Program-made: the position numbers and the translations under genes
Assembly: GCA_018436095.1 (NCBI GenBank)
Contig: JAHDMJ010000005.1
Location: 1-64,000, forward strand
DNA: 64,000 nt
Direction of reading: 5' to 3'
Origin: Clostridia bacterium
Lineage (GTDB): Bacteria > Bacillota > Peptococcia > DRI-13 > UBA5745
Part shown: positions 1 through 8,135 of the stretch, piece by piece
Layout: the number at the start of each line of letters is the position of its first letter
Position numbering within the stretch: the first letter of the stretch is position 1
Notes under the pieces: generated by a model
What the model saw: the letters and a program-made list of their open reading frames with translations, nothing else
What the model was told of the DNA's origin: nothing
Databases searched by the model: none

Positions 1-230
1 CTTCAAATTGGTTCAGATTACGAAGAATTGCACTCTAATCCGTCACACAACTTCGATTTTTGTGCATCTGGAACCGAAAAACAACCAAATCCTCTGCTTG
101 CCGTCACACAACCTCAATTTTTGAGCAGTTGGCAACAGTGAATCCGATTTTAGCCACTATACGGACTGCGACTTTTTCAGCGGCCTCGTACAAACTTGCA
201 TTTTTGCACAAAACGCCTGCGCTTCCATGC
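1..230. repeat. Dispersed intergenic repeat locus R1
   Basis: This gene-free stretch is built of short elements that recur elsewhere in the window. Positions 1-133 match 20763-20896 at roughly nine of ten positions by eye. It holds an element with outer arms CACAA / TTGTG (about 46-68), a related one ending in GAGCAGTTGGC (about 106-133), and at 171-214 a GACTTTTTCAGC module followed by an ACAAACTTGCA element also seen near 50543-50582. The repeat may continue upstream of the window. No convincing gene is visible here. Confidence 0.8.
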
Positions 231-242
231 CGGGTGCACCTA

Positions 243-280
243 AAAAGGTACTGTTCCTTAACTTGGGACAGTACCTTTTA
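243..280. terminator. Rho-independent terminator, probably bidirectional
   Basis: A 15-bp stem (243-257 pairing with 265-279, one G-U pair) closes a 7-nt loop and is flanked by an A-run on the left and a T-run on the right. It probably ends a gene lying before the window and insulates the zinc operon. Confidence 0.7.
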
Positions 281-328
281 TGATGCAAAAATTTATCCAG
301 CAGCCCTAGCGTCTATCTCCAGGTCCGG

Positions 329-358
329 TTGACAAAAGCTTACAATTAATGGTATAGT
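329..358 (+). promoter_or_regulatory. Promoter of the zinc-uptake operon
   Basis: A perfect -35 TTGACA (329-334) and -10 TATAGT (353-358) are separated by 18 bp. Transcription would start near 365, at the edge of the inverted repeat 366-386, so a repressor bound there would block initiation. Confidence 0.75.
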
Positions 359-365
359 AAGTAAG

Positions 366-386
366 ATTTGCGAATCAATCGCAAAT
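366..386. promoter_or_regulatory. Candidate Zur operator (21-bp inverted repeat)
   Basis: Arms ATTTGCGA (366-373) and TCGCAAAT (379-386) form a perfect 8-bp inverted repeat with a 5-bp spacer. It lies between the predicted transcription start and the ribosome-binding site of a Fur/Zur-type gene. Size and symmetry resemble Fur-family boxes, although the sequence differs from the Bacillus Zur box. Autoregulation by the neighbouring repressor in response to zinc is inferred. Confidence 0.6.
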
Positions 387-400
387 TTGGAGGTGAGTTC

Positions 401-793
401 TTGAAAAAATACGCTACCGCACAAAGGAAGCTATTGCTCTCTTTTTTCAGCGAACATCAGGATCAACAGTTTTCTGTTGAGCAAATTGCCGGGCAATTAT
501 GCCATTCAGAAAACATCAGCATCAGCTCCATCTACCGTAATATTAGCGACATGGTGGCCGAGGGCTGCTTGCAGCGCTTTCCGGTGGAGGGCAGCCGGCA
601 CTTTCTATACCAGTATATCGGCAATGGCGATTGCAGCCGCCATCTTCACTTAAAATGCGAAAAATGCGGCCAGATTTTCCACATGGATGATCCTTCTGCG
701 GAAAGCTTGCTGGCCTTAGCCATGCGCAATAACGCTTTTCATATTAATAAGAAGAAAACTATACTCTATGGCTCTTGCCGAGATTGTACATGA
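401..793 (+). CDS. zur: Fur-family metalloregulator, probably Zur
   Basis: This 130-aa DNA-binding repressor of the Fur superfamily has a winged helix in its N-terminal half (recognition region about residues 39-57) and a metal-binding dimerisation half. Two CxxC pairs (C86/C89 and C126/C129) can form the structural zinc site, and H81, H83 and H94 are candidate sensory ligands. The TTG at 401 is preferred because GGAGGTGAG (389-397) sits at ideal spacing; the upstream TTG at 368 lies inside the operator palindrome. It heads an operon with a complete zinc ABC importer, so a zinc-responsive (Zur) role is inferred rather than iron or peroxide sensing. The family is certain, the metal likely. Confidence 0.85.
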   Translation: MKKYATAQRKLLLSFFSEHQDQQFSVEQIAGQLCHSENISISSIYRNISDMVAEGCLQRFPVEGSRHFLYQYIGNGDCSRHLHLKCEKCGQIFHMDDPSAESLLALAMRNNAFHINKKKTILYGSCRDCT

Positions 794-809
794 AAGGAGG
801 GGGACGGTC

Positions 810-1100
810 ATGAATAAAAAAGTCATCGCTTTACTGCTTTGCACCTTATTATGCTTTGCCATGGCCTCCTCTTTTGTATTGATTGCCGAGGCTGTGGACC
901 ACCATTGCCCCGGTCATGACTGTCATATCTGCCTGGAGCTTAAGGCTTCTCTCTCCCTATTAAATAGTATGTTCTTAGTTGTCATTGCAGCCTTTTCTGT
1001 TGCTGCCATTGCCGGCCCTGCCCATCTTCTGCTTAAAAACCGGCTTGTGACCGGCAGAGGCAATACTCTTGTCTCATTAAAGGTACAGTTGACTATATAA
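810..1100 (+). CDS. Small His/Cys-rich membrane protein of the zinc operon
   Basis: This 96-aa protein has a strongly hydrophobic N-terminus (about 5-28) and a second membrane segment (about 48-70). They flank a short loop with H31, H32, C33, H36, C38, H39 and C41, an obvious metal-binding cluster. The ATG at 810 follows an AAAGGAGGG site and lies 16 bp after the zur stop. The position between the regulator and ZnuA suggests a part in zinc capture or sensing at the membrane surface. I do not recognise a characterised family, and no function beyond metal binding can be claimed. Confidence 0.75.
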   Translation: MNKKVIALLLCTLLCFAMASSFVLIAEAVDHHCPGHDCHICLELKASLSLLNSMFLVVIAAFSVAAIAGPAHLLLKNRLVTGRGNTLVSLKVQLTI

Positions 1101-1247
1101 ACCTATAGGCGAGGCGACAAGGGAGCCTCCTGGCTTTTTGCCTTTACTGGCAGTGATGTTAACGCTTCCTTGTCTTTTTGTATTCATTTGCGCCCGTTTC
1201 CATTATTGGTCAACTCTTTTAATACATTTGCCTATGGAGGTTTATTC

Positions 1248-2426
1248 ATGAAAAAAATAATCGCCGTTTTGGCGGCAATATTAACGTTTACAATGCTGGT
1301 CACATCCTGCGGCAGCCAGCCTGTGCAGGTCAGCAGTCAAAAGCCCCATATCGTTACAACTATTTTCCCCCAATACGACTGGGTAAGGGAAATTGCGGGG
1401 GATAAAGCCGCAGACCTCAATTTAACGCTGCTTCTTGACGATGGCATCGATTTACACAGCTACCAGCCCACTACAGAGGATATGGTTAAAATTTCAACCT
1501 GCGATATGTTGATTTATGTGGGCGGGGAGTCCGAGGCCTGGATAGAAGACGCCTTAAAGGTCGCCACCAATAAGGATATGATCGTTATTAAGCTTCTGGA
1601 TGTTTTAGGTGACGAGGTTAAAACCGAAGAGCTCAAAGAGGGTATGGAGCATCATCACGACCATGATGATGAGGACGGTCACGATCACGAAGATGAGGAC
1701 GGCCACAGCCACGAGGATGGGGACGACCATGACCATGAAAATGAGGACGGCCACAGCCACGAGGATGGGGACGACCATGACCATGAAGGTAAAGATGTCC
1801 ATCACGAGGATGAGGACAGCCACGGTCATGAAGATAGCGGCACTCATGAAGACAGCCACGTTCATGAAGACGGCGGTCATCACGAAGAAGAAATGGATGA
1901 GCACGTCTGGCTTTCCCTGAAACATGCCCAAACCCTCTGTTCTTATATTGCCGATCAGTTAGGCCTTCTGGATGAAGAAAACCAGGCCGCCTATCAAGCC
2001 GGCGCTGCCGAATACATCAGCAAATTACAGGCCTTAGACACTGCCTACGCAGAAGCCGTCAAAGGAGCAAGCCATCATACCCTGCTCTTTGGCGACCGCT
2101 TCCCTTTCCGCTATTTGGTGGATGATTACGGCTTAGATTATTTTGCGGCCTTTTCCGGCTGCTCGGCAGAAACGGAGGCCAGCTTTGAAACTATTGTATT
2201 CCTGGCCGGCAAAACCGATGAATTGGCTTTGAAGAACGTTATGGTTGTTGAAACCTCCGATCAATCCATTGCCAAAACCGTCATCCAAAACACAAAGAAT
2301 AAAAGCCAAAAGGTCTTGGTTTTGGATTCACTGCAGTCTGTAACCTCTGAGGCTATTTCCTCCGGAACTACTTACCTTGCCGTAATGGAAAGCAATCTGG
2401 CTGTATTAAAAGAGGCCTTGTCTTAA
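1248..2426 (+). CDS. znuA: Zinc-binding lipoprotein of the ABC importer
   Basis: This 392-aa substrate-binding protein of the ZnuA/AdcA cluster 9 family has a lipoprotein signal peptide with lipobox cysteine C21. H70 (in LHSYQP) and H219 (in DEHVW) are expected zinc ligands. Between them lies a very long His/Asp/Glu loop (about 135-218), typical of zinc chaperoning but enlarged here by an exact-looking 16-residue duplication. The usual third-ligand segment reads GDRFPFRY. The ATG at 1248 has a GGAGG site; upstream in-frame codons do not encode a signal peptide. The 147-bp gap before it holds only a weak GAGGC/GCCTC hairpin. It should deliver zinc to ZnuB/ZnuC encoded next. Confidence 0.95.
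   Translation: MKKIIAVLAAILTFTMLVTSCGSQPVQVSSQKPHIVTTIFPQYDWVREIAGDKAADLNLTLLLDDGIDLHSYQPTTEDMVKISTCDMLIYVGGESEAWIEDALKVATNKDMIVIKLLDVLGDEVKTEELKEGMEHHHDHDDEDGHDHEDEDGHSHEDGDDHDHENEDGHSHEDGDDHDHEGKDVHHEDEDSHGHEDSGTHEDSHVHEDGGHHEEEMDEHVWLSLKHAQTLCSYIADQLGLLDEENQAAYQAGAAEYISKLQALDTAYAEAVKGASHHTLLFGDRFPFRYLVDDYGLDYFAAFSGCSAETEASFETIVFLAGKTDELALKNVMVVETSDQSIAKTVIQNTKNKSQKVLVLDSLQSVTSEAISSGTTYLAVMESNLAVLKEALS
1693..1788 (+). repeat. 48-bp tandem duplication inside znuA
   Basis: Two adjacent 48-bp units (1693-1740 and 1741-1788) differ only at the ends and encode a 16-residue His/Asp/Glu block twice. The surrounding loop contains further degenerate copies, consistent with expansion by slippage. 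Confidence 0.9.
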
Positions 2427-2520
2427 AGCCTCTCCTAAAGCTTGTCTGCCCTCAGCCCTGATATTGCTTTTATTTTAGATTTTAGCATCTTAATTTTGTC
2501 TTAATATAAGGAGGCCGTAC

Positions 2521-3237
2521 ATGGCACTGCTGACCTGTCAGGATCTTGCCCTTGGTTATGAAGGGAAAAAGGTCGTCGAAAATCTATCTTTCTCCGTAGA
2601 CTCCGGCGATTACCTGTGTGTTGTAGGAGAAAATGGATCAGGCAAAAGCACGCTGATCAAAACCTTACTGAAGCTGATGCCCCCTATCAAAGGGCAAATC
2701 CTGACTGGCGACGGCCTTAAACAAAATGAAATCGGTTATCTGCCTCAGCAGACGGAGGTGCAGAAAGATTTTCCCGCCTCCGTCAAAGAAGTGGTACTGT
2801 CCGGTTGCCTGAACCGCTCCGGCCTGGGGCCTTTTTATTCCTCCGGGGAAAAAAAGCTAGCCCTGGCCAACATGGAGAAATTGGGCATCACCAATCTGGC
2901 CAAACGCTGCTACCGGGAGCTTTCCGGCGGCCAACAGCAACGGGTTTTGCTGGCCAGAGCCTTGTGCGCTACCCACAAGCTGCTGCTCCTTGACGAGCCT
3001 GTAGCCGGCCTGGATCCGAAAGCTACCGCCGATATGTATCAATTGATCGAAAAGCTCAACGCTGCCGACGGCATTACCGTTATCATGATCTCTCATGATA
3101 TTGGAGCTGCTGCCAGGTATGCCAGCCACATTCTGCATATCGGCCACCAGAAGCCCTTGTTTTACGGCAGGAAAACCGATTATACCGCCAGCGAACTAGG
3201 CAGGGCTTTCTGCCTGGCAAAGGGGGATGAAGCCTGA
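2521..3237 (+). CDS. znuC: Zinc ABC importer ATPase
   Basis: This 238-aa ABC ATPase powers zinc uptake. It has Walker A GENGSGKST (about residues 39-47), the signature LSGGQQQR, Walker B LLLLDEP and the switch histidine in MISHD. Length and order are those of the manganese/zinc/iron ABC family. AGGAGG precedes the ATG. The stop overlaps the znuB start by one base (TGATG), which implies translational coupling. Confidence 0.95.
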   Translation: MALLTCQDLALGYEGKKVVENLSFSVDSGDYLCVVGENGSGKSTLIKTLLKLMPPIKGQILTGDGLKQNEIGYLPQQTEVQKDFPASVKEVVLSGCLNRSGLGPFYSSGEKKLALANMEKLGITNLAKRCYRELSGGQQQRVLLARALCATHKLLLLDEPVAGLDPKATADMYQLIEKLNAADGITVIMISHDIGAAARYASHILHIGHQKPLFYGRKTDYTASELGRAFCLAKGDEA

Positions 3238-4088
3238 TGCAGATAATGATTGAAAAGCTGAGCCTATACTTTCAATTTCCCTTTGTCCGCTATGCTTTAA
3301 TAGTAGGTGTTCTAATCTCCCTTTCTTCCTCGCTGCTGGGCGTTACCCTTGTGTTAAAACGCTTTTCCTTTATCGGCGACGGTTTATCCCATGTAGCTTT
3401 CGGCGCTATAGCTATCGCCACTATTTTGAATCTCTCCAACAACATGGTTTTAGTGGTACCGATAACGGTTTTATGCGGTATTCTGCTTTTGGCCACAGGC
3501 CAGCATACGAAGATAAAAGGGGATGCGGCGGTGGCCATGCTCTCCGTAGGCTCGTTAGCCATCGGCTATCTGCTGCTGAATCTGTTTTCCGTCTCCGCTA
3601 ATTTAGCCGGCGACGTTTGCGCCACTTTGTTTGGCTCCACCGCCATATTAACCCTGACCATGACGGAGGTTTGGCTTTGCATTGGCATGTCCCTACTGGT
3701 CATCGCTGTCTTCCTCTTGTTTTATCGCCAGATATTTGCCGTCACCTTCGATGAAACTTTTGCCAAAGCTACGGGTACAAAGGCAAATATTTATAACTTG
3801 CTCATTGCCGTAATTATTTCCGTCATCATTGTTTTAGCGATGAACTTAGTTGGTTCTCTGCTGATCTCCGCTTTAGTCATCTGCCCCGCTCTGTCAGCTA
3901 TGCGGGTATTCAAGAGCTTTAAATCCGTTATCCTTTGCTCCGTAGTGATTTCCGTTGTCTGTACGGCTTTGGGTATTCTGCTGGCCATCCTGATCAGCAC
4001 GCCTGTAGGCGCCACTATTGTGACCGTGGATATTATTACTTTCGGCCTATTTAGCCTGCTCGGCCGGATGACAGGAGGAAAAATATGA
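3237..4088 (+). CDS. znuB: Zinc ABC importer permease
   Basis: This 283-aa ABC-3 family integral membrane protein has about eight hydrophobic segments over its full length. It would form the homodimeric channel receiving zinc from ZnuA, energised by ZnuC. Its start overlaps the znuC stop, and its own stop overlaps the next ATG (ATGA), so the operon is tightly coupled. Confidence 0.94.
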   Translation: MQIMIEKLSLYFQFPFVRYALIVGVLISLSSSLLGVTLVLKRFSFIGDGLSHVAFGAIAIATILNLSNNMVLVVPITVLCGILLLATGQHTKIKGDAAVAMLSVGSLAIGYLLLNLFSVSANLAGDVCATLFGSTAILTLTMTEVWLCIGMSLLVIAVFLLFYRQIFAVTFDETFAKATGTKANIYNLLIAVIISVIIVLAMNLVGSLLISALVICPALSAMRVFKSFKSVILCSVVISVVCTALGILLAILISTPVGATIVTVDIITFGLFSLLGRMTGGKI

Positions 4089-4591
4089 AGAAGCTTTCTT
4101 GTTTGCTGATCGTTTTATTATTGGTCTTGAGCCTCTTTGCCGGCTGCGGACAGGAAGAAAAGGCTGCCGCGGGAAATGCAGCCGAAGAAAGCACCTCCGC
4201 CACAACCCCAGTCGAAAACCCACCCTCCGGCGCCGCTGACTCTGCCATTGATTTGGACTTAACCCAACTAAGCAGCATCATGGTTTATTCGGAAGTTTTC
4301 AGCATGATGGAACGTCCCGAGAAATACATGGGTAAAACCATGAAAATGGCAGGACTCTACTATAGTCTCTACGACGAGACAACAGAGAGCGCCTACCATT
4401 TCGTTATCATTGAAGATGCTTTGGAATGCTGTCAGCAGGGAATCGAGTTTGTCTGGAAAGGCGATCACGGCTACCCCCAGGATTACCCTGAGGAAGGCGC
4501 AGTGATCCAGGTTACCGGCTCCTTAGAGGTCTATGAAGAATCCGCCATGGAATATTACCGTTTGGCAGTGGATGAGCTGACCATCATTTAA
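4085..4591 (+). CDS. Lipoprotein linked to zinc uptake
   Basis: This 168-aa predicted lipoprotein carries the lipobox LFAGC, with the modified cysteine at about residue 20. An Ala/Glu/Pro-rich linker follows. The C-terminal domain (about 70-168) contains a GKTMKMAG strand and a CCQQGIEF motif, resembling the C-terminal part of YcgQ/DUF1980-type proteins found beside zinc transporters. It overlaps znuB by four bases and is the last gene of the operon. A role in extracytoplasmic zinc handling is inferred from context; the vicinal cysteines are plausible metal ligands. Confidence 0.8.
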   Translation: MKKLSCLLIVLLLVLSLFAGCGQEEKAAAGNAAEESTSATTPVENPPSGAADSAIDLDLTQLSSIMVYSEVFSMMERPEKYMGKTMKMAGLYYSLYDETTESAYHFVIIEDALECCQQGIEFVWKGDHGYPQDYPEEGAVIQVTGSLEVYEESAMEYYRLAVDELTII

Positions 4592-4611
4592 TAATCAGGC
4601 CGCCCTATGGT

Positions 4612-5001
4612 TTATAGCTCCGCCGGCGCTGCAATTTCTGAGCCTACAAGATCAACGACCTTAATAAAACCATCCCGATCTTTCAGCTTGCTGCCGCCGG
4701 AAGTGGGGATGCAAACGATCTTTTCTCTGCCTACCTCTTTAATAAAAGCCCGGACGGCGGGAGGAAAGGTTCCTGCCCAAATAGGAAATATTAGGGCAAT
4801 AGGCGCCTCCCCAACGGGTTTTTTATAAATCCCGGGCAGGGATTGCTTCTTTACCGCCACGAGGCAAGCTTTAATGTAGCCGCCGATACCTTGCCAATCC
4901 TTACCGTCTTTGATTTCCTCTGCCTGAACCTGATGGCGGGCCGCCAATTCCCCGGCGATTTTTTTGCTTCTGCCGGAGCGGGTAAAATAATAGATTTGCA
5001 T
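4612..5001 (-). CDS. Flavodoxin-like protein
   Basis: This 129-aa protein opens with a beta strand and an FMN phosphate-binding loop (YYFTRSGRSKKIA), followed by a second strand ending in PIWAGTFPP and a third at IPTSGGSK. Those are the three loops that hold flavin in flavodoxins. It is shorter than classical flavodoxins (about 140-170 aa). It is convergent with the zinc operon. It may be an electron carrier or NAD(P)H-dependent reductase; the partner is unknown. Confidence 0.75.
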   Translation of the reverse strand: MQIYYFTRSGRSKKIAGELAARHQVQAEEIKDGKDWQGIGGYIKACLVAVKKQSLPGIYKKPVGEAPIALIFPIWAGTFPPAVRAFIKEVGREKIVCIPTSGGSKLKDRDGFIKVVDLVGSEIAAPAEL

Positions 5002-5235
5002 AACATCATTCCTTTCTCAGCGATTTCATATAAATGTTGAAGATTCCAACACCTTTGCTATAACGAGGCTTCTGCGGCATTCACTATTCCTTCTCACTTT
5101 TTTCAATCATCACATGCCCAAGCCTCGTTGAAACACATATAGGCAAGAAAATTTTCTGTCTCAAAAATTTTCTACTGAGGTGTTATAATATAACTATATA
5201 CCTTTAACAGCAAAGGTCAAGAAAGGATTCCTGTT

Positions 5236-7251
5236 ATGCCAAAAACAGAGATAAAAAAGACCATTTGCCCCTACGATTGCCCTACTTCCTGCGGCCTCCT
5301 GGCGGAAACCGACGGCCAAACTATCTTGGGCATTGCCGGCGACCCCGGCCACCCGGCCACCAAGGGCCTGATCTGCCGCAAAATGCGCCATTATGAAAAA
5401 TCCATCCATGCCGCCGGCCGCATTATGACGCCGCTAAGGCGTACCGGCCCCAAGGGGGAGGGGCTTTTTGCGCCCATCTCCTGGCAGGAGGCAGTGGCCG
5501 AAATCAGGGACAATTGGCAGCGGATCATAGAGGAACAAGGTCCTCAAGGGATTTTGCCCATGTATTATTCCGGCGTCATGAGCCTTATCCAACGCAATTG
5601 CGGCGACGCTTTTTTTAACCGCATGGGAGCTTGCAGTCTGGTAAAAACCCTATGCTCTTCGGCTAAGCAAGCGGGCTATGCTGCCGTAATGGGTAAAACC
5701 GGCTGCCTGGACCCTCGGGAGCTCCGGGCCAGCGATTATTATATCATTTGGGGCTGCAATATGAAGGCCACCCAGCTACAAGCTCTGCCGGAAATTATCA
5801 CCGGCCGCCGGGCAGGCAAGAAGGCGGTCCTTATCGAAACCTGGGCTGAGGACATGGCTGCCTACTGCGATCAGACCATCCTCATTAAACCCGGCACCGA
5901 CGGCGCTTTAGCCCTGGCTATGATGCATATCCTCATAACGGAAGGCTTGGCTGATGAGGCTTTTTTGCTGGAGAACGCTTTGGGGTTTGCGGAATTCAAG
6001 GCTTCCCTTTATCAATATACGCCGGCCTGGGCGGAAGGGATTACCGGTATTCCCGCCGCCACTATTGTTGCCTTAGCCAGAGAATACGCAGCCGCTAAGG
6101 CTCCCGCCATTATACTGGGCAGCGGCAACTCACGATACGGCAACGGCGGCATGACCGTCCGGCTCATTACCATCCTCTCAGCCTTCACCGGAGCCTGGCA
6201 GCATGCCGGCGGCGGTCTTTGCGGCTGCAATCCCGGCAACGGCCAATACGTGGATGTTCAGCGTATTACCAGGCCCGACTTTCGCACCAATAGGCCCCGC
6301 AAGGTCAATATCAATCAGGTAGCCTCAGCTCTAAACGGTGCGGCGGGCCTGCCTGCCGTCAAGAGTCTTTTCGTTTACGGTGGCAATCCCGTAGGCTCCG
6401 TCAGCAATCAGGCCGACATCATTAAAGGCCTTTTGCGCCCGGATATCTTTACCGTGGTTCATGAGCGTTTTATGACGGATACAGCCAGATATGCGGATAT
6501 TATACTGCCGGCTGCCTTCTCCGTGGAGCAAACCGATTGCTATAACGCTTACGGTTATTGTACCTTCGGCGTTGCCCGTAGAATTATTTCGCCTCCCGGC
6601 CAGTGCAAAAGCAACTGGGATACCTTTTGCCTTCTGGCAAAGGCCATGGGCTATGGGGAGGAGTACTTTCAGCAGACAGAAGAGGAAATGCTGGATGAGC
6701 TCTTATCCTATCCTCTGCCGGCCCTAGCCGCTATAAGCGCCGATGACCGGGCCGCTCTGGAGCAGGGCGCCGTCATCAACATGCCCTTTGCCGATCACCT
6801 GCATTGGCAGACGCAAAGCGGCAAGATGCAGATCGTCAACGAAGATCTGGAGCAGCCTTTGCCCCGCTATCTCGAAAGCCATGGCGGCCCTTATCCCCTG
6901 CGTCTTGTGTCCGTTCCCAGCAGCTACACCTTAAACTCCATCTTCCTGGAGCGGCCGGAACTGCTGCAGCAGCGGGGCCTGATGATTCTCGCCCTGCATC
7001 CTGAGGATGCCGCCAGCCGGGGCATCTCCGACAACGACAGCATCGTAGCCTTCAATGATCTGGCGGAGGTAGGCTTTACGGCCCGGGTTACGGATAAGGT
7101 AGCCAAAGGCTCTGCCGCCGCCCCGGGCATCTACACCCGGTCTGCCTCCCGCAACGGCCTTTTGGTCAATGCCCTGCACCATGAAAGGCTGTCGGATATA
7201 GCAGAAGCTACCACTATGAACGATAATACCATCGAAGTCAAAAAAGCCTAA
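5236..7251 (+). CDS. Molybdopterin-dependent oxidoreductase, large subunit type
   Basis: This 671-aa member of the DMSO reductase/formate dehydrogenase superfamily binds a [4Fe-4S] cluster through C11, C15, C19 and C47, followed by two Mo-bis-MGD domains and the C-terminal dinucleotide-binding domain (about 550-671). C140 in KTLCSS is the best candidate for the molybdenum or tungsten ligand; no in-frame TGA selenocysteine codon is seen. No Tat signal is present, so it is probably cytoplasmic. A TATAAT (5184-5189) lies upstream and GAAAGGA precedes the ATG. No small subunit is adjacent; the convergent ferredoxin could be its partner. The substrate cannot be assigned. Confidence 0.88.
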   Translation: MPKTEIKKTICPYDCPTSCGLLAETDGQTILGIAGDPGHPATKGLICRKMRHYEKSIHAAGRIMTPLRRTGPKGEGLFAPISWQEAVAEIRDNWQRIIEEQGPQGILPMYYSGVMSLIQRNCGDAFFNRMGACSLVKTLCSSAKQAGYAAVMGKTGCLDPRELRASDYYIIWGCNMKATQLQALPEIITGRRAGKKAVLIETWAEDMAAYCDQTILIKPGTDGALALAMMHILITEGLADEAFLLENALGFAEFKASLYQYTPAWAEGITGIPAATIVALAREYAAAKAPAIILGSGNSRYGNGGMTVRLITILSAFTGAWQHAGGGLCGCNPGNGQYVDVQRITRPDFRTNRPRKVNINQVASALNGAAGLPAVKSLFVYGGNPVGSVSNQADIIKGLLRPDIFTVVHERFMTDTARYADIILPAAFSVEQTDCYNAYGYCTFGVARRIISPPGQCKSNWDTFCLLAKAMGYGEEYFQQTEEEMLDELLSYPLPALAAISADDRAALEQGAVINMPFADHLHWQTQSGKMQIVNEDLEQPLPRYLESHGGPYPLRLVSVPSSYTLNSIFLERPELLQQRGLMILALHPEDAASRGISDNDSIVAFNDLAEVGFTARVTDKVAKGSAAAPGIYTRSASRNGLLVNALHHERLSDIAEATTMNDNTIEVKKA

Positions 7252-7257
7252 AGCAAA

Positions 7258-7295
7258 ATGAGCCAGGGACACAAGTTCCCTGGCTCATTCTTTTA
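7258..7295. terminator. Bidirectional terminator
   Basis: A perfect 12-bp stem (7258-7269 with 7277-7288) and a 7-nt loop are followed by TTCTTTTATTT on the + strand and a T-rich tract on the - strand. It separates the convergent oxidoreductase and ferredoxin genes. Confidence 0.88.
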
Positions 7296-7311
7296 TTTAT
7301 GCTATGCTGAT

Positions 7312-7503
7312 TTATTCCTCAATAGTGATGACGGAGACTGGACAGCCCTCCTCCGCCTCTTTGGCCAGATCATAATTATCTTCCTTCACTTCTCCCCAAA
7401 CCTCGGCCAGGCCATCGTCACCTACCCGAAAAACTTCCGGACAAGTGTCGTAACATAAGCCGCAGCTAATGCAGCCATCCCTGTCAATTACAGCTTTCAT
7501 CAT
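7312..7503 (-). CDS. Single-cluster [4Fe-4S] ferredoxin
   Basis: This 63-aa ferredoxin contains CISCGLC with C11, C14 and C17 plus a distal GCP cysteine (C54), enough for one [4Fe-4S] cluster; C21 is extra. It resembles the monocluster ferredoxins of thermophilic and clostridial anaerobes. An AAGGAAGG site precedes tandem ATG codons. It is likely a soluble low-potential electron carrier. The physical link with the oxidoreductase across the shared terminator is suggestive only. Confidence 0.9.
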   Translation of the reverse strand: MMKAVIDRDGCISCGLCYDTCPEVFRVGDDGLAEVWGEVKEDNYDLAKEAEEGCPVSVITIEE

Positions 7504-7597
7504 ATCATCCTTCCTTTTTCATTCGTCGCCGCAATCATTGTCGCTTGCCAGTATTATTGCCAAAATTTCCGGGAATACTCAAAGGATTTCCGCTTTC

Positions 7598-8053
7598 TCA
7601 ATCGGCCAGCTTGGTCATGCAGATCTCGTCACAATTGGGAAACTTGGGACAATTGATGCAATCCATCCATACTTTTTGGGGCATATTATTTTTGTCCTCC
7701 TCACTGAAGCCGCAAGCCCTGAAGAACTCCGGCTGATAGGTAAGGGCAAAAAACTTTTTGACCCCCAAGGCCTTGCCTTCTTCCATCAAGTCGGAAACGA
7801 TTTTATAACCGATGCCTTTTCTCTTATATCCCTCGGCTACCGCCAAAGTCCGCACCTCAGCCAGATCGATCCACATCATGTGCAGAGCCGCTACCCCTAC
7901 GATCTTGCCATTATCCTCTGCTACTAAAAAGTCCCGGATATTTTCATAAATCTGGTGCCGGGCCCTTGTTAGCATTTGGCCTTTTTCTGCATAATAATTA
8001 GCTAATTCATATATCTGCTCCGCATCGCTCATTAAAGCTTTTCTGTATAACAT
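7598..8053 (-). CDS. GNAT N-acetyltransferase, ArgA-like
   Basis: This 151-aa GNAT acetyltransferase has the acetyl-CoA loop in GYKRKGIGYK and an N-terminus (MLYRKALMSDAEQIYEL) like short stand-alone N-acetylglutamate synthases. It ends with a cysteine-rich tail (CINCPKFPNCDEIC) that could bind metal. The ArgA-type assignment is moderate; no arginine genes are nearby. It lies 82 bp downstream of sigE on the same strand. Confidence 0.75.
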   Translation of the reverse strand: MLYRKALMSDAEQIYELANYYAEKGQMLTRARHQIYENIRDFLVAEDNGKIVGVAALHMMWIDLAEVRTLAVAEGYKRKGIGYKIVSDLMEEGKALGVKKFFALTYQPEFFRACGFSEEDKNNMPQKVWMDCINCPKFPNCDEICMTKLAD

Positions 8054-8135
8054 ACCGAACCTTCCCCCTGCTTATTCTTTGGCATATTATACACTATGAT
8101 GAATTTTATTGCAACAAAAATCTATTAATATCCCA

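Noticed and set aside
1-230. Dispersed repeats as CRISPR-like or as tRNA genes
   Set aside because: Elements are irregularly spaced, occur in both orientations, and no cloverleaf with acceptor and anticodon arms can be drawn.
1605-1931. Open frames in two other phases over the His-rich loop of znuA
   Set aside because: They arise from the low-complexity repeat DNA; the products are biased Met/Val or Thr/Met/Arg strings without a start site.
5236-7251. Selenocysteine-containing formate dehydrogenase
   Set aside because: The frame has no internal TGA; the candidate metal ligand is an ordinary cysteine codon.
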